A DNA stretch of 64,000 nt, taken from assembly GCF_002811245.1 (NCBI RefSeq), contig NZ_NIVQ01000009.1, positions 1-64,000 of the forward strand, in the 5' to 3' direction. Source of the stretch: Vibrio salilacus (GTDB lineage: Bacteria; Pseudomonadota; Gammaproteobacteria; Enterobacterales; Vibrionaceae). Below, piece after piece: positions 1 to 9,555 of this stretch; position 1 is the stretch's first letter; every line of letters starts with the position of its first letter. Both the position numbers and the translations under genes were made by a program. The notes beneath the pieces are model-generated. The model did not search any database, was not told the origin of the DNA, and saw only the letters and a list, made by a program, of their open reading frames with translations.

Positions 1-801
1 GAACTTGATGATCTTGAGCTGCCAGAGTATGGCGAAGAAGACGCCCTAGCGGATGCCGAGCCGTTATCGGACAACGATTTGCCTGGAGATGAAAACTTTG
101 GCTTAGATGCAATGGATCTACCAGAGCTTGAAGAGATCCCATCTGAAAGTAAGGTAAGCGCAGAGCAAATTGCTATGGCGCATCAAGAGTTTGACCAACA
201 AGCCTTCGATGAATTGTTAGCAGAAGACGAAGTGCAGTCGAGTGGATTCTCTTTTGATGGTCCTATTGATAGTGTGACATCGGACAGTGCGGGCATGGAT
301 ATTGAGGCTATGTTGGAGATGGGTGAAGACTGGAATGGTTTCAACCTATCTCCCGAGCAACAAGCTCAGATAACCGATGATATTCCTGAAGATGAGCAAG
401 CCATTTGGGCACAAGACAACATACCCGAGCAAGCTCAGGTGTTAGATGAGAACTGGGGCGATCAACCCGAACTTGAAGAGTTTGACCCAACACCAAGCCA
501 ATACCGTACTATTGATGAACTGATGGCTGAGGTTGAATCGGAAGAGCAGCAAGAAGTAAATGACGAACTTAAGCTCGATGTTGGCTTGAATGACTTCCCG
601 GATGTTATTGGTGACATTGGTGATGCAACGGATATTGATGCAAACTCAGAAGCGGCTGGTAAGCTTGATTTAGCCAAAATCTATATTGAAATGAATGACT
701 CACAAGGTGCGATAAAGCTGCTTGAAGAAGCGATTGTTGATGGCAGTGATGATATTCGTCGTGAGGCAAAAAATCTGATTGATGCGATCAACCGAGGCTG
801 A
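1..801 (+). CDS. fimV: FimV, C-terminal part (5' end outside window)
   Basis: The frame is open from base 1 to the stop at 801, so this is the last 266 residues of a larger protein. The visible part is very acidic and rich in Asp, Glu and Gln, with no membrane segment. It ends in a conserved helical module (KLDLAKIYIEMNDSQGAIKLLEEA begins near codon 221) that is the FimV C-terminal TPR-like domain. FimV/HubP proteins are polar organisers with a periplasmic LysM domain and a long acidic cytoplasmic tail; in Vibrio, HubP recruits polar machinery. The assignment rests on the C-terminal module plus the neighbour truA, the usual arrangement. The N-terminal LysM and membrane segment cannot be seen. 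Confidence 0.85.
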   Translation, partial: ELDDLELPEYGEEDALADAEPLSDNDLPGDENFGLDAMDLPELEEIPSESKVSAEQIAMAHQEFDQQAFDELLAEDEVQSSGFSFDGPIDSVTSDSAGMDIEAMLEMGEDWNGFNLSPEQQAQITDDIPEDEQAIWAQDNIPEQAQVLDENWGDQPELEEFDPTPSQYRTIDELMAEVESEEQQEVNDELKLDVGLNDFPDVIGDIGDATDIDANSEAAGKLDLAKIYIEMNDSQGAIKLLEEAIVDGSDDIRREAKNLIDAINRG

Positions 802-814
802 TGCATTATCAAGT

Positions 815-849
815 AAACAAAGGGGGGCGGTTTAGCCCCTTTGTTTTTT
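815..849 (+). terminator. Rho-independent terminator after fimV
   Basis: Arms AAACAAAGGGG (815-825) and CCCCTTTGTTT (836-846) pair around a 10-nt loop and run into a T tract. It lies 14 bases past the fimV stop and should end that transcript before truA. Confidence 0.8.
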
Positions 850-902
850 GGTATATACTTCGGGCCCCATTTTAGGTCAATCAATCCAGTGAGAACAAGT
901 TG

Positions 903-1697
903 ATGAGAATAGCTTTATGTATCGAATACAATGGTACTCAATACTATGGCTGGCAGCGCCAAAAAGAGGTTAAGAGCGTTCAAGAGAAAGTAGAACGCGC
1001 GTTAAGCGTTGTCGCGAACCATCCGATTGAAGTTCAGTGTGCCGGACGAACTGATGCCGGTGTACATGGCACCGGTCAAGTGGTGCACTTTAATACCACA
1101 GCGACACGTAAAATGGTCGCTTGGACAATGGGCGCTAATGCTAACTTACCTAATGACATCACGGTGCGATGGGCCAAAGAGGTTCCAGAAGAGTTTCATG
1201 CACGCTTCTCTGCGACGGCACGTCGCTATCGTTATATTATATTTAATAGTCCACTGCGTCCTGGGATCCTCTCTTCTGGGGTGAGCCATTATCACGGTGA
1301 GCTTGATGAACAGAAAATGCATCAAGCAGGGCAGTATTTGCTCGGTGAAAATGATTTTACTTCATTTCGGGCAACACACTGTCAATCGCGAAGTCCGTGG
1401 CGAAACCTTATTCACCTTGATGTTACTCGTCATGGTCAGTATGTTGTTATTGATATCAAGGCCAACGCTTTCGTTCATCATATGGTGCGTAATATCACTG
1501 GTAGTTTGATTTGTGTTGGACGTGGTGAACAAGAGCCAGAATGGATTGAGTGGTTGTTAAAGACTAAAGATCGTAAATTGGCTGGTGCGACTGCGAAAGC
1601 AGAAGGGCTTTACTTAGTGGATGTCGATTATCCTACTGCGTTTGAATTGCCAAGAGTGCCTATTGGGCCACTATTTTTGCCAAACAACCTGAACTAA
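903..1697 (+). CDS. truA: tRNA pseudouridine(38-40) synthase TruA
   Basis: 264 residues, the normal size. TruA converts uridines 38-40 in the anticodon arm of tRNAs to pseudouridine. The catalytic aspartate is D51 in the motif GRTDAGVH. A second conserved block, [11 protein letters not shown], is present in the C-terminal half. A TTG lies directly before the ATG at 903; the ATG is chosen because the family starts MRIAL and because GAGAAC lies a few bases upstream. It follows the fimV terminator and so probably has its own promoter around 850-880 (TATACT). Confidence 0.95.
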   Translation: MRIALCIEYNGTQYYGWQRQKEVKSVQEKVERALSVVANHPIEVQCAGRTDAGVHGTGQVVHFNTTATRKMVAWTMGANANLPNDITVRWAKEVPEEFHARFSATARRYRYIIFNSPLRPGILSSGVSHYHGELDEQKMHQAGQYLLGENDFTSFRATHCQSRSPWRNLIHLDVTRHGQYVVIDIKANAFVHHMVRNITGSLICVGRGEQEPEWIEWLLKTKDRKLAGATAKAEGLYLVDVDYPTAFELPRVPIGPLFLPNNLN

Positions 1698-1831
1698 ATC
1701 GTGATAAATTGTTCAAATAATCAGAGCTTTAGTGTGTGAGGTTTGCAGTCAAAAAATAGGTACAACCAGTTTTTTGTCTACACTTGGCATTTAATATGCT
1801 TTAATCCTCACGCGTAAATTCAGAATTTGTA

Positions 1832-1850
1832 TCCTGCGCATTTAGCGCGG
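1832..1850 (+). promoter_or_regulatory. Hairpin in the accD leader
   Basis: CCTGCGC and GCGCGGG pair around ATTTA about 25 bases before accD. There is no T run, so it is not a terminator. It sits in the 5' untranslated region and may affect translation or stability. Its function is inferred only from position. Confidence 0.3.
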
Positions 1851-1872
1851 GAGTAGATAGAAAAGGTCTTCC

Positions 1873-2799
1873 ATGAGTTGGCTTGAAAAGATTTTAGAAA
1901 AAAGCAACATCGTTACTTCTCGTAAAGCGTCTATTCCTGAAGGGGTTTGGACTAAATGTACTTCATGTGAACAGGTGCTTTACCACGCTGAACTTGAGCG
2001 TAACTTAGAAGTGTGTCCGAAATGTGATCATCACATGCGAATGAGAGCACGTCGTCGTCTCGAAACCTTCCTTGATGAGGGAAATCGTGTCGAACTTGCT
2101 GGTGAGCTTGAGCCACAAGATAAGCTTAAGTTCCGTGATTCGAAAAAGTACAAAGATCGTCTCTCAGCTGCACAGAAAAATAGTGGAGAGAAAGACGCCC
2201 TGATCGTAATGAAAGGCGAGCTTCTTAGTCAGCCGATCGTTGCCTGTGCCTTTGAGTTCTCATTTATGGGTGGCTCTATGGGGTCGGTAGTCGGCGCTCG
2301 ATTTGTGCGTGCGGTAGAAGCGGCCATCGAAAACGAGTGTGGTTTGGTGTGTTTCTCGGCCAGTGGTGGCGCGCGTATGCAAGAAGCGCTAATGTCATTG
2401 ATGCAGATGGCAAAAACCAGTGCAGCACTTGAGCGTTTGTCGGCTAAAGGCTTACCGTTTATCTCGGTAATGACTGACCCAACGATGGGCGGTGTATCGG
2501 CAAGTCTGGCAATGCTTGGTGACATCAACATTGGCGAACCTAAAGCCCTAATCGGTTTTGCGGGTCGTCGTGTTATTGAGCAAACCGTACGTGAAGATCT
2601 CCCTGAAGGCTTCCAGCGTAGTGAGTTCCTATTGGAGCATGGTGCCATCGACATGATCGTTGATCGCCGTGAAATGCGTCAGCGTATTGGTAGCCTAATG
2701 GCGAAGATGAACAATAAATCATCGCCTTTGGTAGTTTCTGTTAACGATTCACCAAATCAAGCTGCTTATTCTGTACCAGAAGCGGACGAAAAAGGGTAA
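1873..2799 (+). CDS. accD: Acetyl-CoA carboxylase carboxyltransferase subunit beta
   Basis: 308 residues. AccD pairs with AccA to transfer carboxyl from biotin-BCCP to acetyl-CoA, making malonyl-CoA for fatty acid synthesis in the cytoplasm. The N-terminal four-cysteine zinc finger is complete (C29, C32, C48, C51). The crotonase-fold core follows, with the glycine-rich [10 protein letters not shown] and [10 protein letters not shown] blocks. The ribosome site AAAGG lies at the expected distance from the ATG. folC follows after 44 bp, as in E. coli. The last 20 residues are polar and probably disordered. Confidence 0.97.
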   Translation: MSWLEKILEKSNIVTSRKASIPEGVWTKCTSCEQVLYHAELERNLEVCPKCDHHMRMRARRRLETFLDEGNRVELAGELEPQDKLKFRDSKKYKDRLSAAQKNSGEKDALIVMKGELLSQPIVACAFEFSFMGGSMGSVVGARFVRAVEAAIENECGLVCFSASGGARMQEALMSLMQMAKTSAALERLSAKGLPFISVMTDPTMGGVSASLAMLGDINIGEPKALIGFAGRRVIEQTVREDLPEGFQRSEFLLEHGAIDMIVDRREMRQRIGSLMAKMNNKSSPLVVSVNDSPNQAAYSVPEADEKG

Positions 2800-2843
2800 A
2801 GTAACTCACTAACAAGCAACCACAATCAATTGGTTAAAGTTAG

Positions 2844-4109
2844 ATGAGTCAACACCAAAGTCCTCAAGCCACATCACCTCTATCGATGTGGCTTGATTAT
2901 TTAACTAACATCCACACTTCAGCAATCGACCTCGGTCTTGAACGCGTTCAAGCTGTTGCCCAGTCAGCCAGTCTGACTAAACCCGCTCCTACTGTTATTA
3001 CTGTCGCCGGTACCAATGGCAAAGGGTCTACCTGCGCTTTAATGGAGGCGATACTACTTGATGCAGGGTATTCTGTCGGCGTCTATAGTTCGCCACACCT
3101 GATTCGTTATAACGAACGTGTGCGTATCAATGGCCAAGATATGGCCGATGATAAAATCGTCCAATCGTTCGATTTCATTGAGAGACAGCGCGGTGAGATT
3201 AGTCTAAGCTTTTTTGAATATGGCACATTGGCTGCCTTGCGCTTGTTCCAAACTGAGAATGTTGATGTCGTGCTGCTCGAAGTTGGCCTTGGCGGACGTT
3301 TAGATGCCACCAATGTTGTCGATCACGATGTCTCGGTTATCACTAGTTTAGCGATTGACCATGTCGATTGGCTCGGTGATGACATTAATGTGATTGGCTT
3401 TGAAAAAGCAGGCATCTACCGTAGTGGTAGACCAGCAATATGTGGTCAGCCTAAAGCTCCCGTGACGGTCGCCGCCCACGCCGACGACATAGGCGCAGAG
3501 TTTTATCAAGTCGATATTCAGTACCGCTTTGAGCAAACCAGTGACACGCAGTGGCAATGGACGCATGGCAGCTATTGTTTAGATCAACTCCCGTTGCCTA
3601 GTTTACCGTTGGCCAACGCTGCCACGGCGTTGATGGCATTAGCCACGGCGAATCTAGACCTGACGGATGTTAATATCGTGAATGGCTTAGAGCGAGCTAC
3701 TTTACCTGGGCGTATGCAGGTGATATCGCAACAGCCAACCGTTTTACTTGATGTGGCTCATAATCCTCATTCTGCCCAATACTTGGTCGAGCGCGTAAAA
3801 CAGCACTATCCAACTCAAACGGTTCACACAGTGGTAGCGATGCTACACGACAAAGATATTGCCGCAACATTGGAAGTTTTAGCGCCGATTGCTGAGCATT
3901 GGTATCCTGCCTCCTTGTCTGGTCCACGCGCGGCTAAAGCGCACGAGCTGACCCAACATTTGGCCCAGCAAACGCAACAATACGATAACCCTGTCAGTGC
4001 TTTTAAAGCGGCGATGACAAACGCGGCTAAAGATGATGTCATTCTTGTCGTCGGTTCATTCCACACGGTGGGTGAAGTTTTAGAGCATTGGCAGAGCAAA
4101 GGAGAATAA
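2844..4109 (+). CDS. folC: Bifunctional folylpolyglutamate synthase / dihydrofolate synthase
   Basis: 421 residues. FolC joins dihydropteroate to glutamate and then lengthens the glutamate tail of folates. The P-loop is GTNGKGST at residues 56-63, and the Mur-ligase family block LEVGLGGRLDATN follows near residues 146-158. The C-terminal domain carries LLDVAHNPHSA. The stop is immediately followed by the ATG of dedD, so the two are translationally coupled. It belongs to the accD-folC-dedD run. Confidence 0.96.
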   Translation: MSQHQSPQATSPLSMWLDYLTNIHTSAIDLGLERVQAVAQSASLTKPAPTVITVAGTNGKGSTCALMEAILLDAGYSVGVYSSPHLIRYNERVRINGQDMADDKIVQSFDFIERQRGEISLSFFEYGTLAALRLFQTENVDVVLLEVGLGGRLDATNVVDHDVSVITSLAIDHVDWLGDDINVIGFEKAGIYRSGRPAICGQPKAPVTVAAHADDIGAEFYQVDIQYRFEQTSDTQWQWTHGSYCLDQLPLPSLPLANAATALMALATANLDLTDVNIVNGLERATLPGRMQVISQQPTVLLDVAHNPHSAQYLVERVKQHYPTQTVHTVVAMLHDKDIAATLEVLAPIAEHWYPASLSGPRAAKAHELTQHLAQQTQQYDNPVSAFKAAMTNAAKDDVILVVGSFHTVGEVLEHWQSKGE

Positions 4110-4649
4110 ATGGCGAGCAAGTTCCAAAACCGTCTTGTTGGCACCGTTATATTGGTTGCTATTGGTGTCATCGTTTTACCTGATCTACTCGATGGTAAGA
4201 AGGCGCACTATCAAGAAGAGATAGCAAGTATTCCTCTTAAACCTGAACTTGATAGTGAACTCGAGAGCTTTGAAATTCTCGACCCTATTGATGATTCACA
4301 AAGCCTTCCGCCAACGCCCGTTGAAGTTGTCGAAAACGCTGAATCGAATCAGGCTCAAGATGCGCCGCTGACGGTTGAAATTAAAGCGGTTCCCGAGCGT
4401 AATGAATACCAAGAAAGTGCTTGGATTGTACAATTGATGGCGCTCAAAAATGCCGAGAATGCGAAGAACCTAGTTAAGGATCTGCAAAAACGCGGTTATC
4501 AAGCCCATACAAAACCAGAAAATGGTTTTACTCGAGTGATCATTGGCCCAGATGTATCAAAGAGTAAACTCGAGCGTCAGATCATTGAGCTAGAAAAAAT
4601 AACTGGTTCAAAAGGTCAATTGCTCAAATTTAAACCACTAAACCCATAA
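4110..4649 (+). CDS. dedD: SPOR-domain cell division protein DedD
   Basis: 179 residues. A membrane helix near residues 9-25 is followed by an acidic, proline-rich linker and a C-terminal SPOR domain from about residue 100 (ESAWIVQLMALKNAENAK to the end). SPOR domains bind denuded septal peptidoglycan, so DedD acts in the periplasm at the division site. It begins right after the folC stop. Its 3' end abuts the PurR-type operator of cvpA, so the unit ends here or reads into cvpA-purF. Confidence 0.93.
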   Translation: MASKFQNRLVGTVILVAIGVIVLPDLLDGKKAHYQEEIASIPLKPELDSELESFEILDPIDDSQSLPPTPVEVVENAESNQAQDAPLTVEIKAVPERNEYQESAWIVQLMALKNAENAKNLVKDLQKRGYQAHTKPENGFTRVIIGPDVSKSKLERQIIELEKITGSKGQLLKFKPLNP

Positions 4650-4663
4650 GAAAACGTTTGCGT
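4648..4663 (+). promoter_or_regulatory. PurR operator of cvpA-purF
   Basis: Read on the minus strand the 16-mer is ACGCAAACGTTTTCTT, one base off the E. coli PurR consensus ACGCAAACGTTTTCGT. It lies just before the cvpA promoter, the same place PurR represses cvpA-purF in enterobacteria. Binding when purines are plentiful is inferred from that precedent. Confidence 0.85.
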
Positions 4664-4673
4664 CAGCGTTTTT

Positions 4674-4692
4674 TCTGTTAAAATGCGCGCCA
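4674..4692 (+). promoter_or_regulatory. cvpA-purF promoter, extended -10
   Basis: TG-T-TAAAAT (4676-4684) reads as an extended -10 element. The start of transcription would be near 4691, about 22 bases before the cvpA ATG. The -35 region overlaps the PurR operator, which fits repression by occlusion. Confidence 0.55.
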
Positions 4693-4712
4693 ACTTAAGA
4701 TGTAAGTACAAA

Positions 4713-5204
4713 ATGAATCCATTAGATATTGTCATTTTAGGTGTGATAGGCCTGTCGGCTTTGATCAGTTTAGTTCGTGGTTTCACTAAAGAAGCCTTGT
4801 CACTTGTTATTTGGTTTGGTGCTTTTTTTATCGCCAGCCAGTATTACGCTAAATTAGCGGTCTACTTTACGCGTATTCAAGATGACATGATTCGAAATGG
4901 CGCTGCGATAGCAGCCTTGTTTATTGCTACTCTAATTGTAGGGGCAGTAATCAACTACGTCATAGCGCAACTGGTACAAAAAACGGGTTTGTCTGGAACA
5001 GACAGAGTATTGGGTGTGGTCTTTGGTGGCTTACGCGGTGTTTTAATTGTTTCAGCTGCACTCTTTTTCATGGACGCGTTTACAACGTTTCCGGATTCGC
5101 AATGGTGGAGAGGTTCGCAATTGGTCCCGGAATTTAGCCGCGTGATTGCACCTTTCTTTGAACATTTGCAAGCAACATCAAGTTTCTTATCTGGCGCGCT
5201 ATAA
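4713..5204 (+). CDS. cvpA: CvpA family membrane protein (colicin V production)
   Basis: 163 residues with four hydrophobic segments (about 3-20, 28-48, 64-86 and 101-121). The frame is open upstream to 4683, but the ATG at 4713 is chosen because the family starts MNxLDxVILG and the upstream part would lie inside the promoter. CvpA is an inner-membrane protein first found as needed for colicin V export and later linked to envelope stress tolerance; its biochemical role is not settled. It precedes purF by 35 bp in a PurR-controlled pair. Confidence 0.93.
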   Translation: MNPLDIVILGVIGLSALISLVRGFTKEALSLVIWFGAFFIASQYYAKLAVYFTRIQDDMIRNGAAIAALFIATLIVGAVINYVIAQLVQKTGLSGTDRVLGVVFGGLRGVLIVSAALFFMDAFTTFPDSQWWRGSQLVPEFSRVIAPFFEHLQATSSFLSGAL

Positions 5205-5239
5205 CGCGCCAGCTATTGTCGAAAATCGAGGGTTAAGAC

Positions 5240-6754
5240 ATGTGTGGTATTGTTGGAGTCGTGGGCACTTCGCCTGTAAACCAGTCTATCTATGATGCGT
5301 TGACGGTATTGCAGCACCGTGGCCAAGATGCTGCGGGCATTTGTACCATAGATAGCAATCGTTTTCGTCTGCGTAAGGCGAACGGTTTAGTCAAGGATGT
5401 ATTTGAAGCGAAGCACATGCAACGTCTTCAAGGTCACGTCGGCATTGGTCATGTACGTTACCCTACGGCAGGTAGTTCAAGTTCCTCTGAGGCCCAGCCT
5501 TTCTATGTGAACTCACCATTTGGTATTACTCTTGCTCATAACGGTAACTTAACCAATGCCGCTGAGGTTCGCCAAAAACTGTTCGAAAAAGATCGTCGCC
5601 ACATCAACACGACGTCTGATTCAGAAGTGCTTCTCAATGTCCTGGCGCATGAAATCGATACGGTTAAAGGCAATGTCACTACCGATGATGTATTTCGTGC
5701 GGTAACCAATGTTCATCGTACAATTCGTGGTGCCTATGCGGTCACTGCGATGATTATCGGCCATGGAATGGTTGCGTTTCGTGATCCAAATGGTATTCGT
5801 CCTCTTTGTCTTGGCAAGCGTCAAATTAATGGAGCAACCGAATATATGGTTGCCTCTGAGTCTGTTGCTTTGGATGCCGTTGGTTTTGATTTTATTCGTG
5901 ATGTGGCACCTGGTGAAGCTATCTACGCGACCTTTGACGGTCAGCTACATACTAAGCAATGTGCTGATAATCCAAGCCTTAACCCATGTATTTTCGAGTT
6001 CGTTTACTTCTCGCGCCCAGACTCTTTTATCGATAAAATCTCGGTTTATAGTGCACGTGTTGAGATGGGTAAAAAACTCGGAGAGCGTATTCGTGATGAG
6101 TACAGTCACCTTGATATCGACGTTGTGATTCCAATTCCTGAAACTTCTTGCGATATCGCGCTGCAGATTGCACAAGCTATCGACAAACCATACCGCCAGG
6201 GTTTCGTTAAGAACCGTTATGTCGGTCGTACTTTTATTATGCCGGGTCAACAGCAGCGTAAAAAATCGGTACGTCGCAAACTGAATGCGATTCGATCTGA
6301 GTTTAAAGATAAGAATGTATTACTGGTAGATGACTCTATTGTGCGCGGTACGACCTCTGAACAAATCATCGAGATGGCACGTGACTCTGGGGCGAAGAAA
6401 GTCTTCATGGTGTCAGCCGCGCCGGAAATTCGTTTCCCTAACGTGTATGGCATCGATATGCCAAGTGCCGTCGAGTTGATTGCTCATGGCCGTGACAACG
6501 ACGCCATCTGTAAGCAGATTGGTGCTGACGAGCTTATCTTCCAGACGTTAGAAGACTTAGTTCAGGCAGTAGGCTGCGGTAATACCGATATTGCTAAGTT
6601 CGAAACCTCGGTATTTAATGGCGAGTATGTTACGGGTGACATTGATCAAAATTACCTCGACTTTCTAGAGTCGCTGCGTAGTGATGACGCAAAGGTTCAA
6701 CGTGAAATACAACAAGATTTAGCCAACCTTGAGCTGCACAACGAAGGCGCTTAA
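5240..6754 (+). CDS. purF: Amidophosphoribosyltransferase PurF
   Basis: 504 residues, the usual length. PurF makes 5-phosphoribosylamine from PRPP and glutamine, the first committed step of purine synthesis. The N-terminal nucleophile is Cys2 (MCGIVGVVG), exposed after Met removal. The glutaminase half runs to about residue 230. The phosphoribosyltransferase half has the PRPP loop [14 protein letters not shown] near residues 358-371. It is the second gene of the PurR-controlled cvpA-purF pair and is followed by a strong terminator. Confidence 0.98.
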   Translation: MCGIVGVVGTSPVNQSIYDALTVLQHRGQDAAGICTIDSNRFRLRKANGLVKDVFEAKHMQRLQGHVGIGHVRYPTAGSSSSSEAQPFYVNSPFGITLAHNGNLTNAAEVRQKLFEKDRRHINTTSDSEVLLNVLAHEIDTVKGNVTTDDVFRAVTNVHRTIRGAYAVTAMIIGHGMVAFRDPNGIRPLCLGKRQINGATEYMVASESVALDAVGFDFIRDVAPGEAIYATFDGQLHTKQCADNPSLNPCIFEFVYFSRPDSFIDKISVYSARVEMGKKLGERIRDEYSHLDIDVVIPIPETSCDIALQIAQAIDKPYRQGFVKNRYVGRTFIMPGQQQRKKSVRRKLNAIRSEFKDKNVLLVDDSIVRGTTSEQIIEMARDSGAKKVFMVSAAPEIRFPNVYGIDMPSAVELIAHGRDNDAICKQIGADELIFQTLEDLVQAVGCGNTDIAKFETSVFNGEYVTGDIDQNYLDFLESLRSDDAKVQREIQQDLANLELHNEGA

Positions 6755-6779
6755 GTGATCAATACTGAATAACAATCAT

Positions 6780-6824
6780 CAAAGGGGGCGGATGTGAATC
6801 TGCCCCCTTTGATTTGTTTTTTGG
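6780..6824 (+). terminator. Terminator after purF
   Basis: CAAAGGGGGC (6780-6789) pairs with GCCCCCTTTG (6802-6811), with an inner GAT/ATC pairing, and is followed by GATTTGTTTTTT. It separates purF from the convergent znuB. Confidence 0.85.
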
Positions 6825-6829
6825 GTCGG

Positions 6830-7615
6830 TTAACTTTTCGACTTGGTCATTTGTGACAGCATAAACATGGCAGTTGCACTCAATACAACTGAAGGCCCTG
6901 CAGGGGTGTCATAGTGCCATGACATCGATAAGCCAATAAGAACTGCGATTGCACCAATCAGCGCGGCAAACATCGCCATCTGTTCGGGCGTTCGAGCAAG
7001 TCGACGTGCAGTCGCAGCTGGAATGATCAGTAGCGAGGTCATGATCAGTGCGCCAACAAACTTCATGCCGATGGCGATCACTAAGCCAACCAACAGCATT
7101 AAAATTAATCGCATTAAATCAATGTTATGCCCTTCAACGGCTGCAAGGTCTTCGTTCACCGTTGTTGATAGAAGCGGGCGCCAGAAGGCAAAAAGTACTA
7201 AGCCAACTAAAACCACACCAGAATAGATGTAGATGAGATCGCTTGGTGATACCGCTAATAAGTCACCAAATAAGTAACTCATCAAATCAATACGTACACT
7301 ATCGAGAAAGCTGACGGCAACAAGTCCGAGTGAAAGTGAGCTATGGGCCAATATACCAAGTAGGGTATCTGTCGCGACAAGTTGCTGTTTTTGTAACGTG
7401 ACTAACAAGATAGCCAATGCCAGACAGCAAACCGTCAGAGCTAAGTATAAGTTAATATCGAGTAGGAAACCGAGTGCTAAGCCCATTAAAGAGGCGTGCG
7501 CCAATGTGTCGCCAAAGTAAGCCATACGGCGCCAGACAACAAATGAACCTAGCGGGCCGGCAATGGCGGCGATCCCCAAACCGGCAAAAATGGAAGGCAG
7601 GAGAAATTCAATCAT
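6830..7615 (-). CDS. znuB: Zinc ABC transporter permease ZnuB
   Basis: 261 residues and strongly hydrophobic, with about eight membrane segments; it is the ABC-3 type permease of the high-affinity zinc importer. It overlaps the end of znuC by 8 bp (7608-7615), so the two are co-translated. It works with the ZnuC ATPase and the periplasmic ZnuA encoded divergently. The family has typical glycine-rich turns ([17 protein letters not shown] at the N terminus), seen here. Confidence 0.96.
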   Translation of the reverse strand: MIEFLLPSIFAGLGIAAIAGPLGSFVVWRRMAYFGDTLAHASLMGLALGFLLDINLYLALTVCCLALAILLVTLQKQQLVATDTLLGILAHSSLSLGLVAVSFLDSVRIDLMSYLFGDLLAVSPSDLIYIYSGVVLVGLVLFAFWRPLLSTTVNEDLAAVEGHNIDLMRLILMLLVGLVIAIGMKFVGALIMTSLLIIPAATARRLARTPEQMAMFAALIGAIAVLIGLSMSWHYDTPAGPSVVLSATAMFMLSQMTKSKS

Positions 7616-8393
7616 GATGATGCCCGTGAGAATGATGTGAACAGTCAGTGGCTTCGCCAGTTACTGGTTGGCCTGCCAAGTCGTGGTGGTGATGATCATG
7701 TTGGTGATGATAAAAAGCCAGTGATTGTTGATGGTTGTGACCAAACAGTGCAATGTAACTCGGATGCTGAGCAATATCTGCGGGGGCACCAGAGCAGCAG
7801 ATATGATGATGGAGACAAACCACATCATCGGTTTTAGCCATCACGAGATGTAGGTCGTGTGACACCATGAATACCGCGCAATTAAAGCGATGACGTATGG
7901 TATCGATCAGATCATACAAGTCGATCTGCCCCTGTACATCGACCCCTTGAGCAGGCTCATCGAGGACAAGCAGATCAGGACGTTGCAAAAGTGCCCGCGA
8001 AAGAAGTACACGTTGAGTTTCACCACCTGACAGCGAATGCATATTGCTACAGGTTAAGTGCTCTGCGCCGACTAATTTGAGCGCATCGTTGATTTCCTGA
8101 CGGCTGTATTTCCCTGCCAGTTGTAAAAATCGATCAACGTTAAGCGGTAGAGAGTCGTTCAGTTTAAGCTTTTGCGGAACGTAACCTATCTTTAACCCTT
8201 TTGTTTTCGTTACTTGACCGCTAAATTGACGTTGTAGCCCAAGTAGAACTTTGACTAAGGTCGACTTTCCAGCGCCATTCGGGCCAATCAAGGTGGTAAT
8301 TTCACCACGGTTTAGACGTAAGCTGACGTTATCGAGTACTTTTCGTTTTTCGAAGTGAACGCAGATATCATTTAGTTCGACTAGAGTCGACAT
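7608..8393 (-). CDS. znuC: Zinc ABC transporter ATP-binding protein ZnuC
   Basis: 261 residues. Walker A is GPNGAGKST (residues 37-45), the signature is LSGGETQR and Walker B is LLVLDEP. The last 40 residues are unusually rich in histidine ([10 protein letters not shown] and HHSHGHHHD), beyond the ATPase core. A histidine tail on the cytoplasmic subunit could bind zinc and act as a sensor or brake; this is inference. Transcribed leftward from the shared Zur-controlled region and overlapping znuB. Confidence 0.96.
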   Translation of the reverse strand: MSTLVELNDICVHFEKRKVLDNVSLRLNRGEITTLIGPNGAGKSTLVKVLLGLQRQFSGQVTKTKGLKIGYVPQKLKLNDSLPLNVDRFLQLAGKYSRQEINDALKLVGAEHLTCSNMHSLSGGETQRVLLSRALLQRPDLLVLDEPAQGVDVQGQIDLYDLIDTIRHRFNCAVFMVSHDLHLVMAKTDDVVCLHHHICCSGAPADIAQHPSYIALFGHNHQQSLAFYHHQHDHHHHDLAGQPVTGEATDCSHHSHGHHHD

Positions 8394-8417
8394 GAATGGA
8401 ACTCATTTGCAATTGTT

Positions 8418-8440
8418 TATTGTTATAATGTAACATTTGT
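8418..8440. promoter_or_regulatory. Zur box between znuC and znuA
   Basis: The core TGTTATAATGTAACA (8421-8435) is a near-perfect palindrome flanked by AT and AT-rich bases, matching the gammaproteobacterial Zur motif (TGTTATANTATAACA). It lies in the 79-bp gap between the divergent znuC and znuA starts, so one site can control both. Repression by zinc-loaded Zur is inferred from the known motif. Confidence 0.8.
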
Positions 8441-8472
8441 TCCTCATTTAAACCAGTCAGTAGTTCTTCGTC

Positions 8473-9354
8473 ATGAAACAATTTATCTCGGCGTGTGCCA
8501 TTTTGTTGGCCACGATAAGTACCGCCCAAGCCGCTACGGTGTTGACCAGTATTAAACCTATTCAGTTGATTGCGACTGAAATCGCGCACGGGATTAATAC
8601 ACCTGATGTGCTGTTGTCCTCCAATACTTCACCACATGATTACGCCTTACGTCCTTCTGATGTCAAACGCATTCGTTCTGCAGACTTGATCATATGGTTC
8701 GGTCACGATCTGGAACCATTTTTGAGTAAAATTCTTGATGGGCGAGCAAAGGTGCTGACATTAAGTCAAATTCCAGATTTAGCCCTACGTGAATATGTGC
8801 ATGGCAACCACAGCCATGAGGGCCATGATCACGGAAGTTATGATTCGCATTTTTGGCTTGGCTATCTCCCGACAAAACAAGTCGCGCAAGCCATTGCGCT
8901 GGCGATGGCTGATGCAGACCCTCAACATCGCTCGCAATACCTGAGTAATTTAGCTTCATTTAACCGTCAGCTAGAACAGCAGCATCAAGCCATCAAGCAG
9001 CAGCTCGCGCCAATAAAAGCACGCGGTTACTATGTTTTTCATGATGCATATGGTTATTTCGAGCAAGATTATGGCCTCAACCATCTTGGTTACTTCACCA
9101 TTAGCCCAGACCGAAAACCAGGAGCGAAGACATTGATTTCGATTCGCAAAGCGCTCTCTGGTAATGACGTTTACTGTTTATTCACTGAACCTCAGTTCAC
9201 CCCTGCAGTTGTTCAGTCTGTTACTCGGGGTAGCGACACCAATATCGGTGTACTGGATCCTATTGGTAGTGATATAGAGGTAAAACAAGGTGGTTATTTT
9301 ACGTTTAAGCAGCAATTAGCAGACAGCTTTAGCCACTGTTTGAGTTCTGACTGA
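8473..9354 (+). CDS. znuA: Zinc ABC transporter substrate-binding protein ZnuA
   Basis: 293 residues. A signal peptide covers residues 1-20 (cleavage after TAQA), so the protein is periplasmic. A short histidine- and acid-rich loop lies near residues 108-128 (HGNHSHEGHDHGS), typical of ZnuA. Zinc ligand candidates include the His in SPHDYALRP and the FHDAYGYF histidine. It captures zinc and delivers it to ZnuB/ZnuC. It is transcribed divergently from znuCB across the Zur box. No clear T-rich terminator follows; a large perfect hairpin does. Confidence 0.96.
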   Translation: MKQFISACAILLATISTAQAATVLTSIKPIQLIATEIAHGINTPDVLLSSNTSPHDYALRPSDVKRIRSADLIIWFGHDLEPFLSKILDGRAKVLTLSQIPDLALREYVHGNHSHEGHDHGSYDSHFWLGYLPTKQVAQAIALAMADADPQHRSQYLSNLASFNRQLEQQHQAIKQQLAPIKARGYYVFHDAYGYFEQDYGLNHLGYFTISPDRKPGAKTLISIRKALSGNDVYCLFTEPQFTPAVVQSVTRGSDTNIGVLDPIGSDIEVKQGGYFTFKQQLADSFSHCLSSD

Positions 9355-9375
9355 TTGACGATCAAGGATAGCGTT

Positions 9376-9418
9376 ACTTTCTCGGTTGGTTCACTATCTG
9401 TGAAGCTACCGAGAAAGT
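9376..9418. repeat. 43-nt inverted repeat between znuA and the AraC-type gene
   Basis: ACTTTCTCGGT (9376-9386) and ACCGAGAAAGT (9408-9418) are perfect 11-bp arms, with an inner TTCAC/GTGAA pairing around TATCT. No T tract follows on either strand, so it is not a classical terminator. It may be an mRNA 3' end stabiliser for znuA or an operator. Confidence 0.6.
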
Positions 9419-9555
9419 CGGCACTAATTGCTTCACATCACTTGTTAATCGACTTATTTATTAGGTAATTTATCATCACAAAATAACACTAAGCTACCTT
9501 GTTACCTTTGGTCGCGCTATTATCGCCTTTTGGTTGTAGCCAAGGACGGAAATAA

